Source of the DNA: JAJNPS01 sp031378845 | GTDB lineage: Bacteria; Pseudomonadota; Alphaproteobacteria; Rhodobacterales; Rhodobacteraceae | Reading direction: 5' to 3' | Length of the DNA stretch: 64,000 bases | Assembly (NCBI GenBank): GCA_031378845.1 | Contig: JANNES010000012.1 | Span: forward strand, 124,001 to 188,000 | In this document: piece after piece, positions 25,437-35,048 of the stretch | Layout: each line of letters begins with the position of its first letter | How positions within the stretch are numbered: position 1 is the first letter of the stretch | Position numbers and translations under genes: made by a program | Notes under the pieces: model-generated | The model's input: only the letters and a program-made list of their open reading frames with translations | Databases searched by the model: none | Told to the model about the DNA's origin: nothing

Positions 25437-26758
25437 ATCGCGGCGACCCTGCTCACCGCAGCCTCTGCCGACATCTCCTCGCTGACGCCGGTCCGGCGCG
25501 ACGTCAGCTCCACCATCCCGTTTGCCAGCCCGCGCGGACCGACCGTGATGCGCCAAGGCAGCCCGATCAGATCCATCGTGGCAAACTTGGCCCCCGCCCG
25601 CTCGTCGCGGTCATCATACAGCGCTTCCAGCCCTTTGGCGGCAAGCGACGTGTATAGCCCGTCGCAGGCCGCATCGCAGGCGGCATCGCCTTGCTTGAGG
25701 TTCACGATCCCGACCGGGAACGGTGTCACACCTTCGGGCCAGATGATCCCATTGTCGTCATGGGAGGCCTCGATGATGGCCCCCAGAAGGCGGCTGACGC
25801 CGATCCCGTGCGAGCCCATCTCGACCGGGACACGGCCCCCGTCGGCAGTGACGACCGTCGCCCCCATCGCCTCGGAGTATTTGGTGCCAAAGTAGAAGAT
25901 CTGCCCGACCTCGATCCCCCGCGCGACCTTGCGGCGTTCTTCGGGGATGGCATCGAACAGGGCGGCGTCATGGGTCTCGTCGGTACGGGCATAAAGGGTG
26001 GTGAACTCGGCACAGATGGCGGCGACAGCGATGCGGTCGTCATAATCGACCTCACGGTTGCCAAGCTTGAGGTCGGTCACGGCGGCGTCAAAAAACACCT
26101 CGGACTCGCCAGTGGAGGCCAGCACGAGGAACTCGTGCGTGTTGTCGCCGCCAATCGGGCCACTTGCCGCCCGCATCGGAATCGCGGTCAGACCCATGCG
26201 TTCGTAGGTGCGCAGATAGCTGACCATGTGGCGGTTATAGGCATGCAGGGCGGCGGCCTTGTCGACGTCAAAGTTGTAGCCGTCCTTCATCAGAAACTCG
26301 CGGCCCCGCATCACGCCGAACCGGGGGCGCATCTCGTCGCGGAACTTCCACTGGATGTGATAGAGCGTCAGCGGCAGGTCCTTGTAGCTGGTGACGTGGG
26401 CGCGGAAGATGTCGGTGATCATCTCCTCGTTGGTGGGACCGTAGAGAAGGTCGCGCTTTTGGCGGTCCGTGATGCGCAGCATTTCCTGGCCGTAGTCGTC
26501 GTAGCGGCCGGACTCTCGCCACAGGTCAGCGGGTTGCAGGGTGGGCATCAACAGGGGGATGTGGCCCGCGCGTTCCTGCTCCTCGTTCACGATGGCTTCG
26601 ATCCGGCTCAGGACCCTTAGGCCCAGCGGGAGCCACGAATAGATCCCCGCAGCCTGCTGCTTGATCATGCCCGCGCGCAGCATGTAGCGGTGCGAGACGA
26701 TCTGCGCCTCGGCGGGGTTTTCCTTGAGGACGGGCAGGAAATAGCGGGTCAGACGCAT
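25421..26758 (-). CDS. proS: Prolyl-tRNA synthetase, short form
   Basis: A 445-residue class II synthetase charging tRNA-Pro. Motif 1/2 regions are PLGLRVLSRIEAIVNEE and FRDEMRPRFGVMRGREFLMKD, motif 3 is GSHGIGVSRLLGAI; TNEEMITDIFR is the ATP-site loop. It lacks the editing insertion found in the ~570-residue enteric enzyme, as is usual for alphaproteobacteria. Start set at MRLTRYFLPVLKENP (ATG at 26756-26758); the longer frame adds a proline-rich stretch. Essential housekeeping gene. Confidence 0.95.
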   Translation of the reverse strand: MRLTRYFLPVLKENPAEAQIVSHRYMLRAGMIKQQAAGIYSWLPLGLRVLSRIEAIVNEEQERAGHIPLLMPTLQPADLWRESGRYDDYGQEMLRITDRQKRDLLYGPTNEEMITDIFRAHVTSYKDLPLTLYHIQWKFRDEMRPRFGVMRGREFLMKDGYNFDVDKAAALHAYNRHMVSYLRTYERMGLTAIPMRAASGPIGGDNTHEFLVLASTGESEVFFDAAVTDLKLGNREVDYDDRIAVAAICAEFTTLYARTDETHDAALFDAIPEERRKVARGIEVGQIFYFGTKYSEAMGATVVTADGGRVPVEMGSHGIGVSRLLGAIIEASHDDNGIIWPEGVTPFPVGIVNLKQGDAACDAACDGLYTSLAAKGLEALYDDRDERAGAKFATMDLIGLPWRITVGPRGLANGMVELTSRRTGVSEEMSAEAAVSRVAAIYAGV

Positions 26759-27009
26759 CGGGGGCCTCGGGGCTTGCGGGTCGGAGAAGGGTGTAGGCGA
26801 GGCGGGGGGAGGTGGCAAGGGGATGACGGGCATCCCGTGTCGGGACGGTTTAGGACGTGAGGGATTTCAGGGGGTTGGGGAGGAGGAATTAAAGCGTTGG
26901 TAAGGTTAGGAGGGTAGGTGGATCAAAGGCTTTGGGTCCGGAACCACGCATTTGGCGGGGAATCCAAAATCGTATCGTCACACCGCCGAATTGCCGCGAC
27001 GAAGGTGCG

Positions 27010-27888
27010 TCACACCAGCGTCAGCGGCTGGCCAGGGGCGAGCGTCACCACGTTGGTCGCGGGCGACTGCCGCCTTGCAGCCTCGGCGAACGCTGTGGGC
27101 GTGCCCTTGTGGGACAACAGGAAGGTGGAGGAAAACCAGCCGCCGGTGAACGCATAGTGAATGGGCACGCAGACCAGGATGTCGAGCCCGGCGCAGACAT
27201 GGGCGGCGTCGGTGGGGTCCATGCTCATCTGCCGACCCATGAGGGGTTTGATGCGCAAGCCGTTGATGCCGAGGAGTGCAAGGTCGATCTGGGGAAACTG
27301 TGCCTTGAGCTGGGCCACGGCGGCGGCCTTCGGGAAATGCGGGCAGAACAGGAGGGTGCGACCGGCGGCTTCGATCACATAGGCCTGCTCATAGCGAAAC
27401 GTGTCGGGGGCAAAGGCGTTGGCGGCAATTGCGTGCAGCGTCGCCTCGCCGAGAGCAATCGACGTCCCGGCGGCAAGGTCGCGGACGTTTTGAAAACCTG
27501 CGCTGCGGGCAGCGGCACCCTGCTTGCTGCCCTTGATCGTCACGAACGGGACGGAAAGGTCGCGGTAGGCGTTGAAGGCAGTGACATCGAAATGGTCGTA
27601 GTGGTTCATGCTGGACAGCACCGCCGTCAGGTCGGGCAGGCCAGCTACATCGAAGGGCAGGCTTTCGCCGTGGCGATACAGTGGCTTTTGCGAAAACCAC
27701 GGGTCGGTCAGGATCGCTCCGCCCGGCCATTGGATCAACACGCAGGCATGGGTGATCCGCGTGACGGTCAGGGCGGCGGCGGCGTCGCCATGGTGTGCGG
27801 TGATCGACAGGGGCGACCATCGCGTGGCAAGCACCGGTGGTGTGCCTTTGGCAGCATTTTCAACGACGTTTGATTGCGGATGTGTCAT
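27010..27888 (-). CDS. MBL-fold metallohydrolase (UlaG-like) with altered HxHxDH motif
   Basis: A 292-residue metallo-beta-lactamase-fold protein of the UlaG/Zn-dependent hydrolase group (ITHACVLIQWPGGAILTDPWFS at the N-terminus). The metal-binding motif that normally reads HxHxDH appears as SSMNHYDHFD, so the first His is Met. Later ligands are plausible (CPHFPKA, and VPIHYAF near the end). The start is the ATG at 27886-27888. It is divergent from a Crp/Fnr regulator 97 bp away that may control it. Either a one-metal enzyme or a changed activity; substrate unknown. Confidence 0.78.
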   Translation of the reverse strand: MTHPQSNVVENAAKGTPPVLATRWSPLSITAHHGDAAAALTVTRITHACVLIQWPGGAILTDPWFSQKPLYRHGESLPFDVAGLPDLTAVLSSMNHYDHFDVTAFNAYRDLSVPFVTIKGSKQGAAARSAGFQNVRDLAAGTSIALGEATLHAIAANAFAPDTFRYEQAYVIEAAGRTLLFCPHFPKAAAVAQLKAQFPQIDLALLGINGLRIKPLMGRQMSMDPTDAAHVCAGLDILVCVPIHYAFTGGWFSSTFLLSHKGTPTAFAEAARRQSPATNVVTLAPGQPLTLV

Positions 27889-27985
27889 GTTCAGTGGTCC
27901 CTTGTCAGACGGGTGACTGCATACTGGTCTATGACAACGGACGCGGAGCGCTCTTGACGTTGGATAAGCAGAAACCGGATTTTCG

Positions 27986-28588
27986 ATGCTCGCAGGCCAG
28001 CCCGAGGAAATTGCCGCTTTTATTGCGTGCTTTGCCGAACCTCCGGCAGGGCAAGTGGCGGCGTTCGTGGCTGGCGGGCGGCGGGCAGCGGTGGCGCGGG
28101 GCGATGCACTGGTGGCATTGGGCGACACCACCCATCCCCTGTACTTTGTGCACAGCGGCATCATCCGCTACATGCTTATCCTGCCCGACACGGGCGATGA
28201 CGTGACCAAGGACTTTTCTTTTGGCCCCACCTTTGCGGCTTCGTTCGGCAGTGCGGTCAGCGGACAACCCGCACGGGTCGGTATCGTGGCCGTGACCGAT
28301 TGCGTGGTGACGCGGTGGCCCTTTGCGCGGCTGACGGCGCTCTATGATGCGGACGCCGCGTGGCAAAAACTGGGGCGCAGGCTGGCCGAATGGCTCTATC
28401 TGCGCAAGGAGGACCGTGAGATCGCCTTCCTGACCCAGACCGCAGTGGCGCGCTATGGCGACCTGACGCGGACATTCGGCGACCGGATCGACCAGGTGCC
28501 GCAGCGGCATCTGGCATCCTATCTGGGGATCACGCCGGAATCGCTGTCGCGGCTGAGGGCGCGGCTGGCGGGGCGGGGGGCGTCGTAA
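27986..28588 (+). CDS. Crp/Fnr-family transcriptional regulator
   Basis: A 200-residue regulator with an N-terminal cyclic-nucleotide-binding-like barrel (VARGDALVALGDTTHPLYFVHSG, residues about 35-57) and a C-terminal helix-turn-helix (QRHLASYLGITPESLSRLRARL). There is no cysteine cluster for an Fnr-type iron-sulphur centre. It is divergent from the MBL-fold gene and probably regulates it. It resembles the YeiL/'Crp-like with simple effector' group; the effector is not predictable. Confidence 0.87.
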   Translation: MLAGQPEEIAAFIACFAEPPAGQVAAFVAGGRRAAVARGDALVALGDTTHPLYFVHSGIIRYMLILPDTGDDVTKDFSFGPTFAASFGSAVSGQPARVGIVAVTDCVVTRWPFARLTALYDADAAWQKLGRRLAEWLYLRKEDREIAFLTQTAVARYGDLTRTFGDRIDQVPQRHLASYLGITPESLSRLRARLAGRGAS

Positions 28589-28781
28589 GGCTGGGAATTA
28601 CGGTGCACAGAGTGCCGGTCGCAACGGCAAGCCGCGTGGTTGGCGACGCACAATGCCTGCGTGACATCACGCCGCATCACAGCTCTGTCAGCCCTTTGTA
28701 ACGCATGCGTCCAGTATTGCGCGTAGGGTCGTATGCCCTCGACATGTGAATCACGCATGTTGTTCAATGGGGACTACAGAC

Positions 28782-29285
28782 ATGAAACTGAAACTTGCGC
28801 TGGCCGCCTTGGCCATGTCGACCTCGTTTGCCCAGGCCCAGTCCATCGTGGACATTGCAGCGGGCGACGAACGCTTTACCACCCTCGTGGCGGCGGTAAC
28901 CGCAGCAGGCCTGGCGGAAACGCTGGCTGGGCCGGGACCGTTCACCGTTTACGCGCCGGTCAATGACGCCTTTGCAGCGCTACCTGCGGGGACGGTCGAC
29001 ACCTTGCTCAAGCCCGAGAACAAAGGTCAGCTGACCGACATCCTTTTGTACCACGTCGATGACCGCAAGCTGACCGCCGGAATGATCCCGAACGGCTCGA
29101 CCACGTTCAAGCCGGTCCTGACCTCGCAGCGCCTGTGCATCACCAAGGGTGCGGACGGCGTGACAATCGCGGACGGCACAGGCGAGATGGCGACCGTGAT
29201 CGTGGCCGACATCATGGCCGACAACGGCGTAATCCATGTGATTGACAAGGTCTTGCTGCCGGGCACCCGCCCTGCCTGCCACTAA
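28782..29285 (+). CDS. Secreted fasciclin-domain protein
   Basis: A 167-residue protein with a Sec signal peptide (MKLKLALAALAMSTSFAQAQ) and one fasciclin (FAS1) domain. The FAS1 H1 and H2 boxes are GPFTVYAPVNDAFAALP and NGVIHVIDKVLLP. GGGGA-like GGGGA (28769-28773) precedes the ATG by 8 nt. FAS1 proteins of this size are periplasmic or secreted and are linked to adhesion; in bacteria the ligand is mostly unknown. Two Cys (RLCITKG and the final ACH) could form a disulphide. Confidence 0.88.
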   Translation: MKLKLALAALAMSTSFAQAQSIVDIAAGDERFTTLVAAVTAAGLAETLAGPGPFTVYAPVNDAFAALPAGTVDTLLKPENKGQLTDILLYHVDDRKLTAGMIPNGSTTFKPVLTSQRLCITKGADGVTIADGTGEMATVIVADIMADNGVIHVIDKVLLPGTRPACH

Positions 29286-29404
29286 ATCAGGCCCTTTTTG
29301 CCGGGTTTAGTTGCGCGGCGTTGAGGCAAGCGCTGTCCCGCCCCCCTTGCACGGGAGCGGGGCACGCGCGATATGTCAGGGGCAACCCGGAGGGGACCTT
29401 GACC

Positions 29405-30487
29405 ATGGCTTTGCCGATCAGCGACCAAGCGAAGTATTGGGGCATCGCGGCGGTCGTCTTTTTTGTCGCCCTTTGGTTTTTGGGCGACGTGATCTTGCCG
29501 TTTCTGGTGGGCGGTGCGATTGCCTATTTCCTTGACCCCGTCGCGGACCGGCTGGAGCGTGCAGGGCTGAGCCGCGTCGCCGCCACCACGGTGATCACGC
29601 TGGTTGCGTTGCTGATCATGGTGCTGTTGGTGCTGGCGGTGATCCCGACGCTGATCAACCAGTTGACCGCACTGGTGAACGCCGCCCCCGATATTGCCAA
29701 GCGCTTGCAGGGGTTTCTGGTAGAGCGGTTCCCGGAGTTGTCGGATGAGACGTCGACCATCCGCCAGACGCTGGCAAATATCGCCGCGACCATCCAGTCG
29801 CGCGGGGCAGAGCTTGCCAACACCGTGATCTCGTCCGCTTTGGGCGTGTTCTCGGCGATCCTCTTTGTCGTCGTGGTGCCGGTGGTGGCGTTCTATCTGT
29901 TGTTGGACTGGGACCATATGGTGGCGCGGATCGACGCGCTGGTGCCGCGCGAACATCAAGCGACGGTGCGCCAACTGGCGCTGGAGGTGGACACCGTTCT
30001 GGCGGGGTTCGTGCGCGGGCAGATCTCGGTCTGCCTGCTGCTGGGGTCCTTCTATTCGATTGCGCTGATGTTTGCGGGGTTGCAGTTCGGTCTGATCGTG
30101 GGCGCGATTGCAGGGGCGATCACCTTCATCCCCTATGTCGGTTCGCTGATCGGGGGCGCGCTCGCCGTCGGGCTGGCGCTGTTTCAGTTCTGGGGCGACT
30201 GGATGTCCATCGGCATCGTTGCTGCGATCTTTGTCGCCGGGCAGTTCATCGAGGGCAATATCCTGACGCCCAAGCTGGTCGGCAAATCGGTCGGCCTTCA
30301 TCCGGTCTGGCTGTTGTTCGCGCTGTCGGCGTTCGGGGCAATCTTTGGCTTTGTCGGGCTTTTGATCGCGGTACCGGTTGCCGCCGCAATCGGGGTCTTG
30401 ATGCGGTTCAGTGTGGGGCGGTATCAGAAAAGCGTGCTGTTCCACGGCTATTCGGGTGCCGGTCCCGATGACGAGGACGCCGGGTGA
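29405..30487 (+). CDS. AI-2E family transporter (PerM-like)
   Basis: A 360-residue inner-membrane protein with the AI-2E/PerM topology: two N-terminal helices (YWGIAAVVFFVALWFLG, LPFLVGGAIAYFLDP), a central soluble part and four to five C-terminal helices including AIAGAITFIPYVGSLIGG, the family hallmark, and GQFIEGNILTPKLVG. GGAGGGG precedes the ATG. It overlaps hdaA by 4 nt (GTGA). The pairing with hdaA is common in alphaproteobacteria; the transported molecule is unproven. Confidence 0.86.
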   Translation: MALPISDQAKYWGIAAVVFFVALWFLGDVILPFLVGGAIAYFLDPVADRLERAGLSRVAATTVITLVALLIMVLLVLAVIPTLINQLTALVNAAPDIAKRLQGFLVERFPELSDETSTIRQTLANIAATIQSRGAELANTVISSALGVFSAILFVVVVPVVAFYLLLDWDHMVARIDALVPREHQATVRQLALEVDTVLAGFVRGQISVCLLLGSFYSIALMFAGLQFGLIVGAIAGAITFIPYVGSLIGGALAVGLALFQFWGDWMSIGIVAAIFVAGQFIEGNILTPKLVGKSVGLHPVWLLFALSAFGAIFGFVGLLIAVPVAAAIGVLMRFSVGRYQKSVLFHGYSGAGPDDEDAG

Positions 30488-31158
30488 GCAGCGGGCAACT
30501 GACCTTTGATCTGGGCGCCAGAGCGGCATTTGCGCGCACCGACTTCTTTTGCTCTGCCGCCAATGCGTTGGCAATGGCTGCGGTGGAGCGCTGGCAGAAC
30601 TGGCCTGCGGGCAAGCTGCTGCTGATCGGACCGCGTGGGTCGGGCAAGACGCATCTGGCGCATATCTGGGCGAACGACGCAGGGGCGTTGATTTGTTCGG
30701 GCGCGGCGCTTGCGCAGCGCGACATTGCGGCGGGCCAGTCTTTGGCGGTCGACGATGCCGATGCGGTGGCAGGCGATGTGGCCGCCGAGACGGCGCTTTT
30801 TCATTTGCACAACATCGTCTTGCAGGGTGGCGGCAAGCTGCTTTTGACCGCATGCGCGCCTTGGGGCGACTGGGGTCTTGGGCTGCCTGATCTGGCAAGC
30901 CGGATCGCTGCCGCCGATGTTGCGCGACTGGCGCCGCCTGACGATGCGCTTTTGTCTGCCGTTCTGGTCAAACTTTTTGCCGACCGCCAGATGACGGTGC
31001 CGCCCAACCTTGTGGCCTATCTGGTCACCCGGATGGAGCGGTCTGTGCCCGCAGCCCAAGGGTTGGTGGCGCAGCTGGACCAATTGGCGCTGGCCACACG
31101 ACGCCCCGTAACGCGGTCCTTGGCGGCTGAACTTCTGGACAGGACGGATACCGAATGA
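30484..31158 (+). CDS. hdaA: DnaA-related regulatory protein HdaA
   Basis: A 224-residue AAA+ protein equivalent to the ATPase domain of DnaA without its DNA-binding domain. The N-terminal GQLTFDL is a beta-clamp-binding motif (residues 4-10). Walker A is GPRGSGKTHLAH. With the clamp, Hda-type proteins stimulate ATP hydrolysis by DnaA and so limit re-initiation. GTG start inside the perM stop (GTGA). It heads into ppk 43 bp later. Confidence 0.87.
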   Translation: MSSGQLTFDLGARAAFARTDFFCSAANALAMAAVERWQNWPAGKLLLIGPRGSGKTHLAHIWANDAGALICSGAALAQRDIAAGQSLAVDDADAVAGDVAAETALFHLHNIVLQGGGKLLLTACAPWGDWGLGLPDLASRIAAADVARLAPPDDALLSAVLVKLFADRQMTVPPNLVAYLVTRMERSVPAAQGLVAQLDQLALATRRPVTRSLAAELLDRTDTE

Positions 31159-31201
31159 AAGACTGTTCCAGACAATCCCAACTGCGCAAACAATGCCCCC
31201 A

Positions 31202-33403
31202 ATGATCACTTCCGATTTTCTGCACTCGCCTTTTCCGGCTGCCGTGACTTTGCCGATGGCAGAGATCAAAGGCGCCAGACGATTCTTTAACCGCGAGCTC
31301 AGTTGGCTGGCGTTCAATTGGCGGGTGCTTGAAGAGGCCGCGAACCCCGCCGTACCCTTGCTGGAAAGGCTGCGGTTCTTGTCGATTTCAGCGACGAACC
31401 TGGACGAGTTCTTTACGGTGCGCGTGGCGGGTCTGCGCGCCTTGGTGCGGAACGGCAACACCACGCCGTCGACCGACGGGCTGACACCGGCTGAGCAGTT
31501 GACGCTGGTGCATGCCGATGCGCGCCGCCTGATGACAACGCAGCAGAGCGTGTTCAACACGCTGAAAAAGGGCATGGATGCTGCCGGGATCACGATCCTG
31601 ACGCGGTCCAAGCTGAACGCGCGGGATCTGAAGGCGCTGGAGGCGTTTTTCCTGGCAAGCGTGTTTCCGGTCCTGACGCCATTGGCCATCGACCCGGCGC
31701 ATCCCTTTCCGTTCATCCCCAATACCGGCTTTTCGCTGGCGTTGGAGCTGGAGCGCGAGACCGACCGGCGCAGCTTGCAGGCGCTTTTGCCGATCCCGCA
31801 GCAGATCGCGCGGTTCGTGGCCTTGCCGGGGCCTGCGGGCAAGCATCGGTTCCTGCCTCTGGAAGAGCTTTTGCTTTTGCATCTCGATATGCTGTTTCCC
31901 GGTTATCACGACCGGGGCCATTGCACGTTCCGGGTGCTGCGCGACAGTGACCTTGAGGTCGAGGATGAGGCCGAAGACCTTGTGCGCGAATTTGAGACGG
32001 CGCTGAAACGCCGTCGTCGGGGCGAAGTGATCCGCCTAAAGATGAGCGCAGGTGCGCCGCCAGAATTGCGGGCGCTGATCATGGAAGAACTGGCCGTGAC
32101 GGAGGATGAGGTCGTGGAGGTGCGCGGCCTGTTGGGCGTCGCGGATCTGAAAGAGCTGGTGCTGTCGTCACGGCCCGACCTTTTGTGGCCGCCCTTCAGC
32201 CCGCGCGTACCCGAGCGGGTGCATGACAATGACGACGACCTTTTTGCCGCGATCAAGCAAAAGGACATCCTTTTGCATCATCCATACGAGACGTTCGATC
32301 TGGTGATCCGGTTTCTGGAACAGGCCGCGCGCGATCCGAACGTGCTGGCGATCAAGCAGACGCTGTACCGGACCTCGTGGGACAGTCCCATTGTCAGCGC
32401 ACTGTGTGAGGCGGCAGAGGCGGGCAAGTCGGTGACCGCATTGGTGGAGCTGAAGGCGCGATTCGACGAGGCGGCCAATATCCGGCAAAGTCGGCGGTTG
32501 GAACGGGCAGGCGCGCATGTCGTCTACGGCTTCATCCACTACAAGACCCACGCCAAGATCTCGACTGTCGTGCGCCGCGAAGGTGACCAGTTGGTCACTT
32601 ATACCCATTACGGCACCGGCAACTATCATCCGATCACGGCGCGCATCTATACCGATCTGTCCTTTTTCACCTGCGATGCGGCGCTGGGTCGTGATGCGTC
32701 GCGTGTGTTCAACTATCTGTCAGGCTATGTACAACCGCAGGGTCTGGAGAATCTGGCGATCTCGCCGATCACGCTCAAGCCGCGCCTGCTGGAGTTGATC
32801 GCGGCAGAGGCGGAACATGCCCGCGCGGGTCGCCCGGCCGAAATCTGGGCCAAGATGAATTCGGTGATCGATCCCGATGTGATCGACGCGCTTTATGCCG
32901 CAAGCCAGGCGGGCGTTCGCATCAGTCTGGTGATCCGGGGCATTTGCGGCCTGCGCCCCGGCATCAAGGGACTGTCCGAGAACATCCGCGTCAAATCCAT
33001 TGTCGGGCGGTTCTTGGAACACAGCCGCATTGTGTGTTTCGGCAACGGCCATGGTCTGCCTGCCAAGAAAGCGCGGGTGTTCTTTTCCTCTGCCGACTGG
33101 ATGGAGCGCAACCTGACGCGGCGCGTGGAAACGCTGGTCGAGGCGACCAATCCGACCGTCAAGGCGCAGATCATGAACCAGATCATGGCCGCAAACCTCG
33201 CCGATCTGGCCCATAGCTGGGTGCTGGATGCGGCGGGCAAGTACAAGCGCGATCTGGCGGCCTTGGGTCCGGCGTCGTTCTCGTGCCACGCCTTCTTTAT
33301 GGAAAACCCGTCGTTGTCGGGTCGCGGATCGGCCGGGGCCACAGACGTGCCGCGGCTCGCGCGGGCGCGCGATGACCTGAGCGGACCCGCAGCGGCCGAG
33401 TAG
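31202..33403 (+). CDS. ppk: Polyphosphate kinase 1
   Basis: A 733-residue enzyme making polyphosphate reversibly from ATP. The four PPK1 parts are visible: FFNRELSWLAFNWRVLEEA at the N-terminus, the middle domain, and the two C-terminal catalytic domains. THYGTGNYHPITARIYTDLS carries the conserved phosphorylated His, and FGNGHGLPAKKARVFFSSAD the second. Start ambiguous: ATG 31193 or 31202 (MITSDFL), the latter matching relatives; neither has a good ribosome-binding site. Followed by ppx. Confidence 0.94.
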   Translation: MITSDFLHSPFPAAVTLPMAEIKGARRFFNRELSWLAFNWRVLEEAANPAVPLLERLRFLSISATNLDEFFTVRVAGLRALVRNGNTTPSTDGLTPAEQLTLVHADARRLMTTQQSVFNTLKKGMDAAGITILTRSKLNARDLKALEAFFLASVFPVLTPLAIDPAHPFPFIPNTGFSLALELERETDRRSLQALLPIPQQIARFVALPGPAGKHRFLPLEELLLLHLDMLFPGYHDRGHCTFRVLRDSDLEVEDEAEDLVREFETALKRRRRGEVIRLKMSAGAPPELRALIMEELAVTEDEVVEVRGLLGVADLKELVLSSRPDLLWPPFSPRVPERVHDNDDDLFAAIKQKDILLHHPYETFDLVIRFLEQAARDPNVLAIKQTLYRTSWDSPIVSALCEAAEAGKSVTALVELKARFDEAANIRQSRRLERAGAHVVYGFIHYKTHAKISTVVRREGDQLVTYTHYGTGNYHPITARIYTDLSFFTCDAALGRDASRVFNYLSGYVQPQGLENLAISPITLKPRLLELIAAEAEHARAGRPAEIWAKMNSVIDPDVIDALYAASQAGVRISLVIRGICGLRPGIKGLSENIRVKSIVGRFLEHSRIVCFGNGHGLPAKKARVFFSSADWMERNLTRRVETLVEATNPTVKAQIMNQIMAANLADLAHSWVLDAAGKYKRDLAALGPASFSCHAFFMENPSLSGRGSAGATDVPRLARARDDLSGPAAAE

Positions 33404-33482
33404 CCCGTCGCGGTTGCCATGGCGCCGCTTGCGGGCTATTTGTGCAGCCCAAGGCAAACGCGTCTGCGGGGGGATCAAGCTG

Positions 33483-35048
33483 ATGGCTGCAGATGGTGAC
33501 GGGGTTGCGGCGCATGGCCAAGACGAGGATTGGGGGCCCTTTGGTCGCCCGCTCTTTGACGACCCGTTGGCCCGCGCGCTCAGCCGGGTCGGTGTCGTGG
33601 ATGTTGGCTCCAACTCGGTCCGGATGGTGGTCTTTGACGGGGCCGCGCGGAGCCCTGCCTATTTCTACAATGAAAAGATCATGTGCGGCCTCGGCAAGGG
33701 TCTGGCGGAAACGGGACGGTTGAACCCCGACGGCAAGCGGCGCGCGCTGGCCGCGCTGAAGCGGTTCGCACTTCTGGCGCGCGGCATGAAGATCGATCCC
33801 TTGACGGTCGTGGCCACCGCCGCCACGCGCGAGGCCGAGGATGGACCGGCGTTTCAAGAAGAGGTGCAGCGCGAGACCGGTCTGCATATGTGGGTGATCG
33901 ACGGCGATGAAGAGGCACGGCTGTCGGCCCAGGGCGTGTTGCTTGGCTGGCCCGAGGCCAAGGGGATCGTCTGCGATATCGGCGGCAACTCGATGGAACT
34001 GGCGCGGATCGGCGATGGCCGCGTCGGCAAGCGGGTCTCGACGCCGTTGGGGCCGTTCCGCCTGCAACAGATCAACGGCACGCCCGAAGCACGCGCGCAG
34101 CATATCGTGCGCGTCCTCAAAGAGGCGCAAGGCGTGCTGAAATCCGAGGGCGAGCGCATTTATCTCGTCGGTGGCTCGTGGCGGGTGATTGCGCGCCTTG
34201 ACATGGAGCGGCGGAACTATCCGCTGACCGTGTTGCACGAATACCGGATGCAGACCAAGTCGCTGCTCGACACGCTGGACTGGCTGGCCGCCAGCGATCT
34301 GGCCGTGCTGCGCGGGCGCACCGGGACATCCTCGGAACGGATGGAACTGGTGCCCTTGGCCAGTGAAGTGCTGCGCGAAGTGATCCGTGTCATGAAGCCG
34401 TCAGAAATCGACGTCTCGGCATATGGCATCCGCGAGGGGCTGCTGTACGAGCAGATGCCCGAACGGCTGCGCGCCCGCGATCCCCTGATCGAGGCGGCGC
34501 GGATGTCGGAGATGACCTCGGCGCGGATCCCGGGGTTTGGCAAAAAGCTGTTCGAGTTTCTGCAGCCGATCTTTGCGGACGCCCCGCGCGAACGTACGCG
34601 CCTGATCAAGGCTGCGTGTCTTTTGCACGACACGACATGGCGCGCACATCCCGACTACCGGGCGGAGGCGTGTTTTGACAATGCGACGCGCGCCAACTTG
34701 GGTGGCCTCGATCATCCGGGGCGGGTCTTTCTGGGTCTCGCGCTGCTGCACCGCTACAAGAACAGCCGCGCGGGGTCGCGCATGGAGCCGTTGTTCCGCC
34801 TCTTGACCGAGGAAGAGATGTGGGATGCCGAGGTCTTGGGCAAAGCGATGCGATTTGGGTCCATGTTTTCGGTGGGCGATCCCGCACGGGCGGGAAAGCT
34901 GGTCTGGCATGCCAAGAAACGCGTGCTGGAACTGCATCTGACCGAAGACGGACAGGGGCTGTACGGCGAAGTGGCGCAGGCGCGGCTGGCCTCGCTGGCC
35001 CTTGCGCTGAAGGCGCAGGTCGTCATCGCACAGCCGATTGCAGCATGA
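33483..35048 (+). CDS. ppx: Exopolyphosphatase/GppA family
   Basis: A 521-residue Ppx/GppA phosphatase with an actin-like fold. GVVDVGSNSVRMVVFDG and VCDIGGNSMELARIG are the phosphate-binding loops, and AACLLHDTTWRAHPDYR is an HD-like metal segment of the C-terminal domain. Start set at the ATG 33483 because GGGGGGA lies 8 nt upstream. It degrades polyphosphate (or pppGpp), countering Ppk; the two together set polyphosphate levels. Confidence 0.92.
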   Translation: MAADGDGVAAHGQDEDWGPFGRPLFDDPLARALSRVGVVDVGSNSVRMVVFDGAARSPAYFYNEKIMCGLGKGLAETGRLNPDGKRRALAALKRFALLARGMKIDPLTVVATAATREAEDGPAFQEEVQRETGLHMWVIDGDEEARLSAQGVLLGWPEAKGIVCDIGGNSMELARIGDGRVGKRVSTPLGPFRLQQINGTPEARAQHIVRVLKEAQGVLKSEGERIYLVGGSWRVIARLDMERRNYPLTVLHEYRMQTKSLLDTLDWLAASDLAVLRGRTGTSSERMELVPLASEVLREVIRVMKPSEIDVSAYGIREGLLYEQMPERLRARDPLIEAARMSEMTSARIPGFGKKLFEFLQPIFADAPRERTRLIKAACLLHDTTWRAHPDYRAEACFDNATRANLGGLDHPGRVFLGLALLHRYKNSRAGSRMEPLFRLLTEEEMWDAEVLGKAMRFGSMFSVGDPARAGKLVWHAKKRVLELHLTEDGQGLYGEVAQARLASLALALKAQVVIAQPIAA

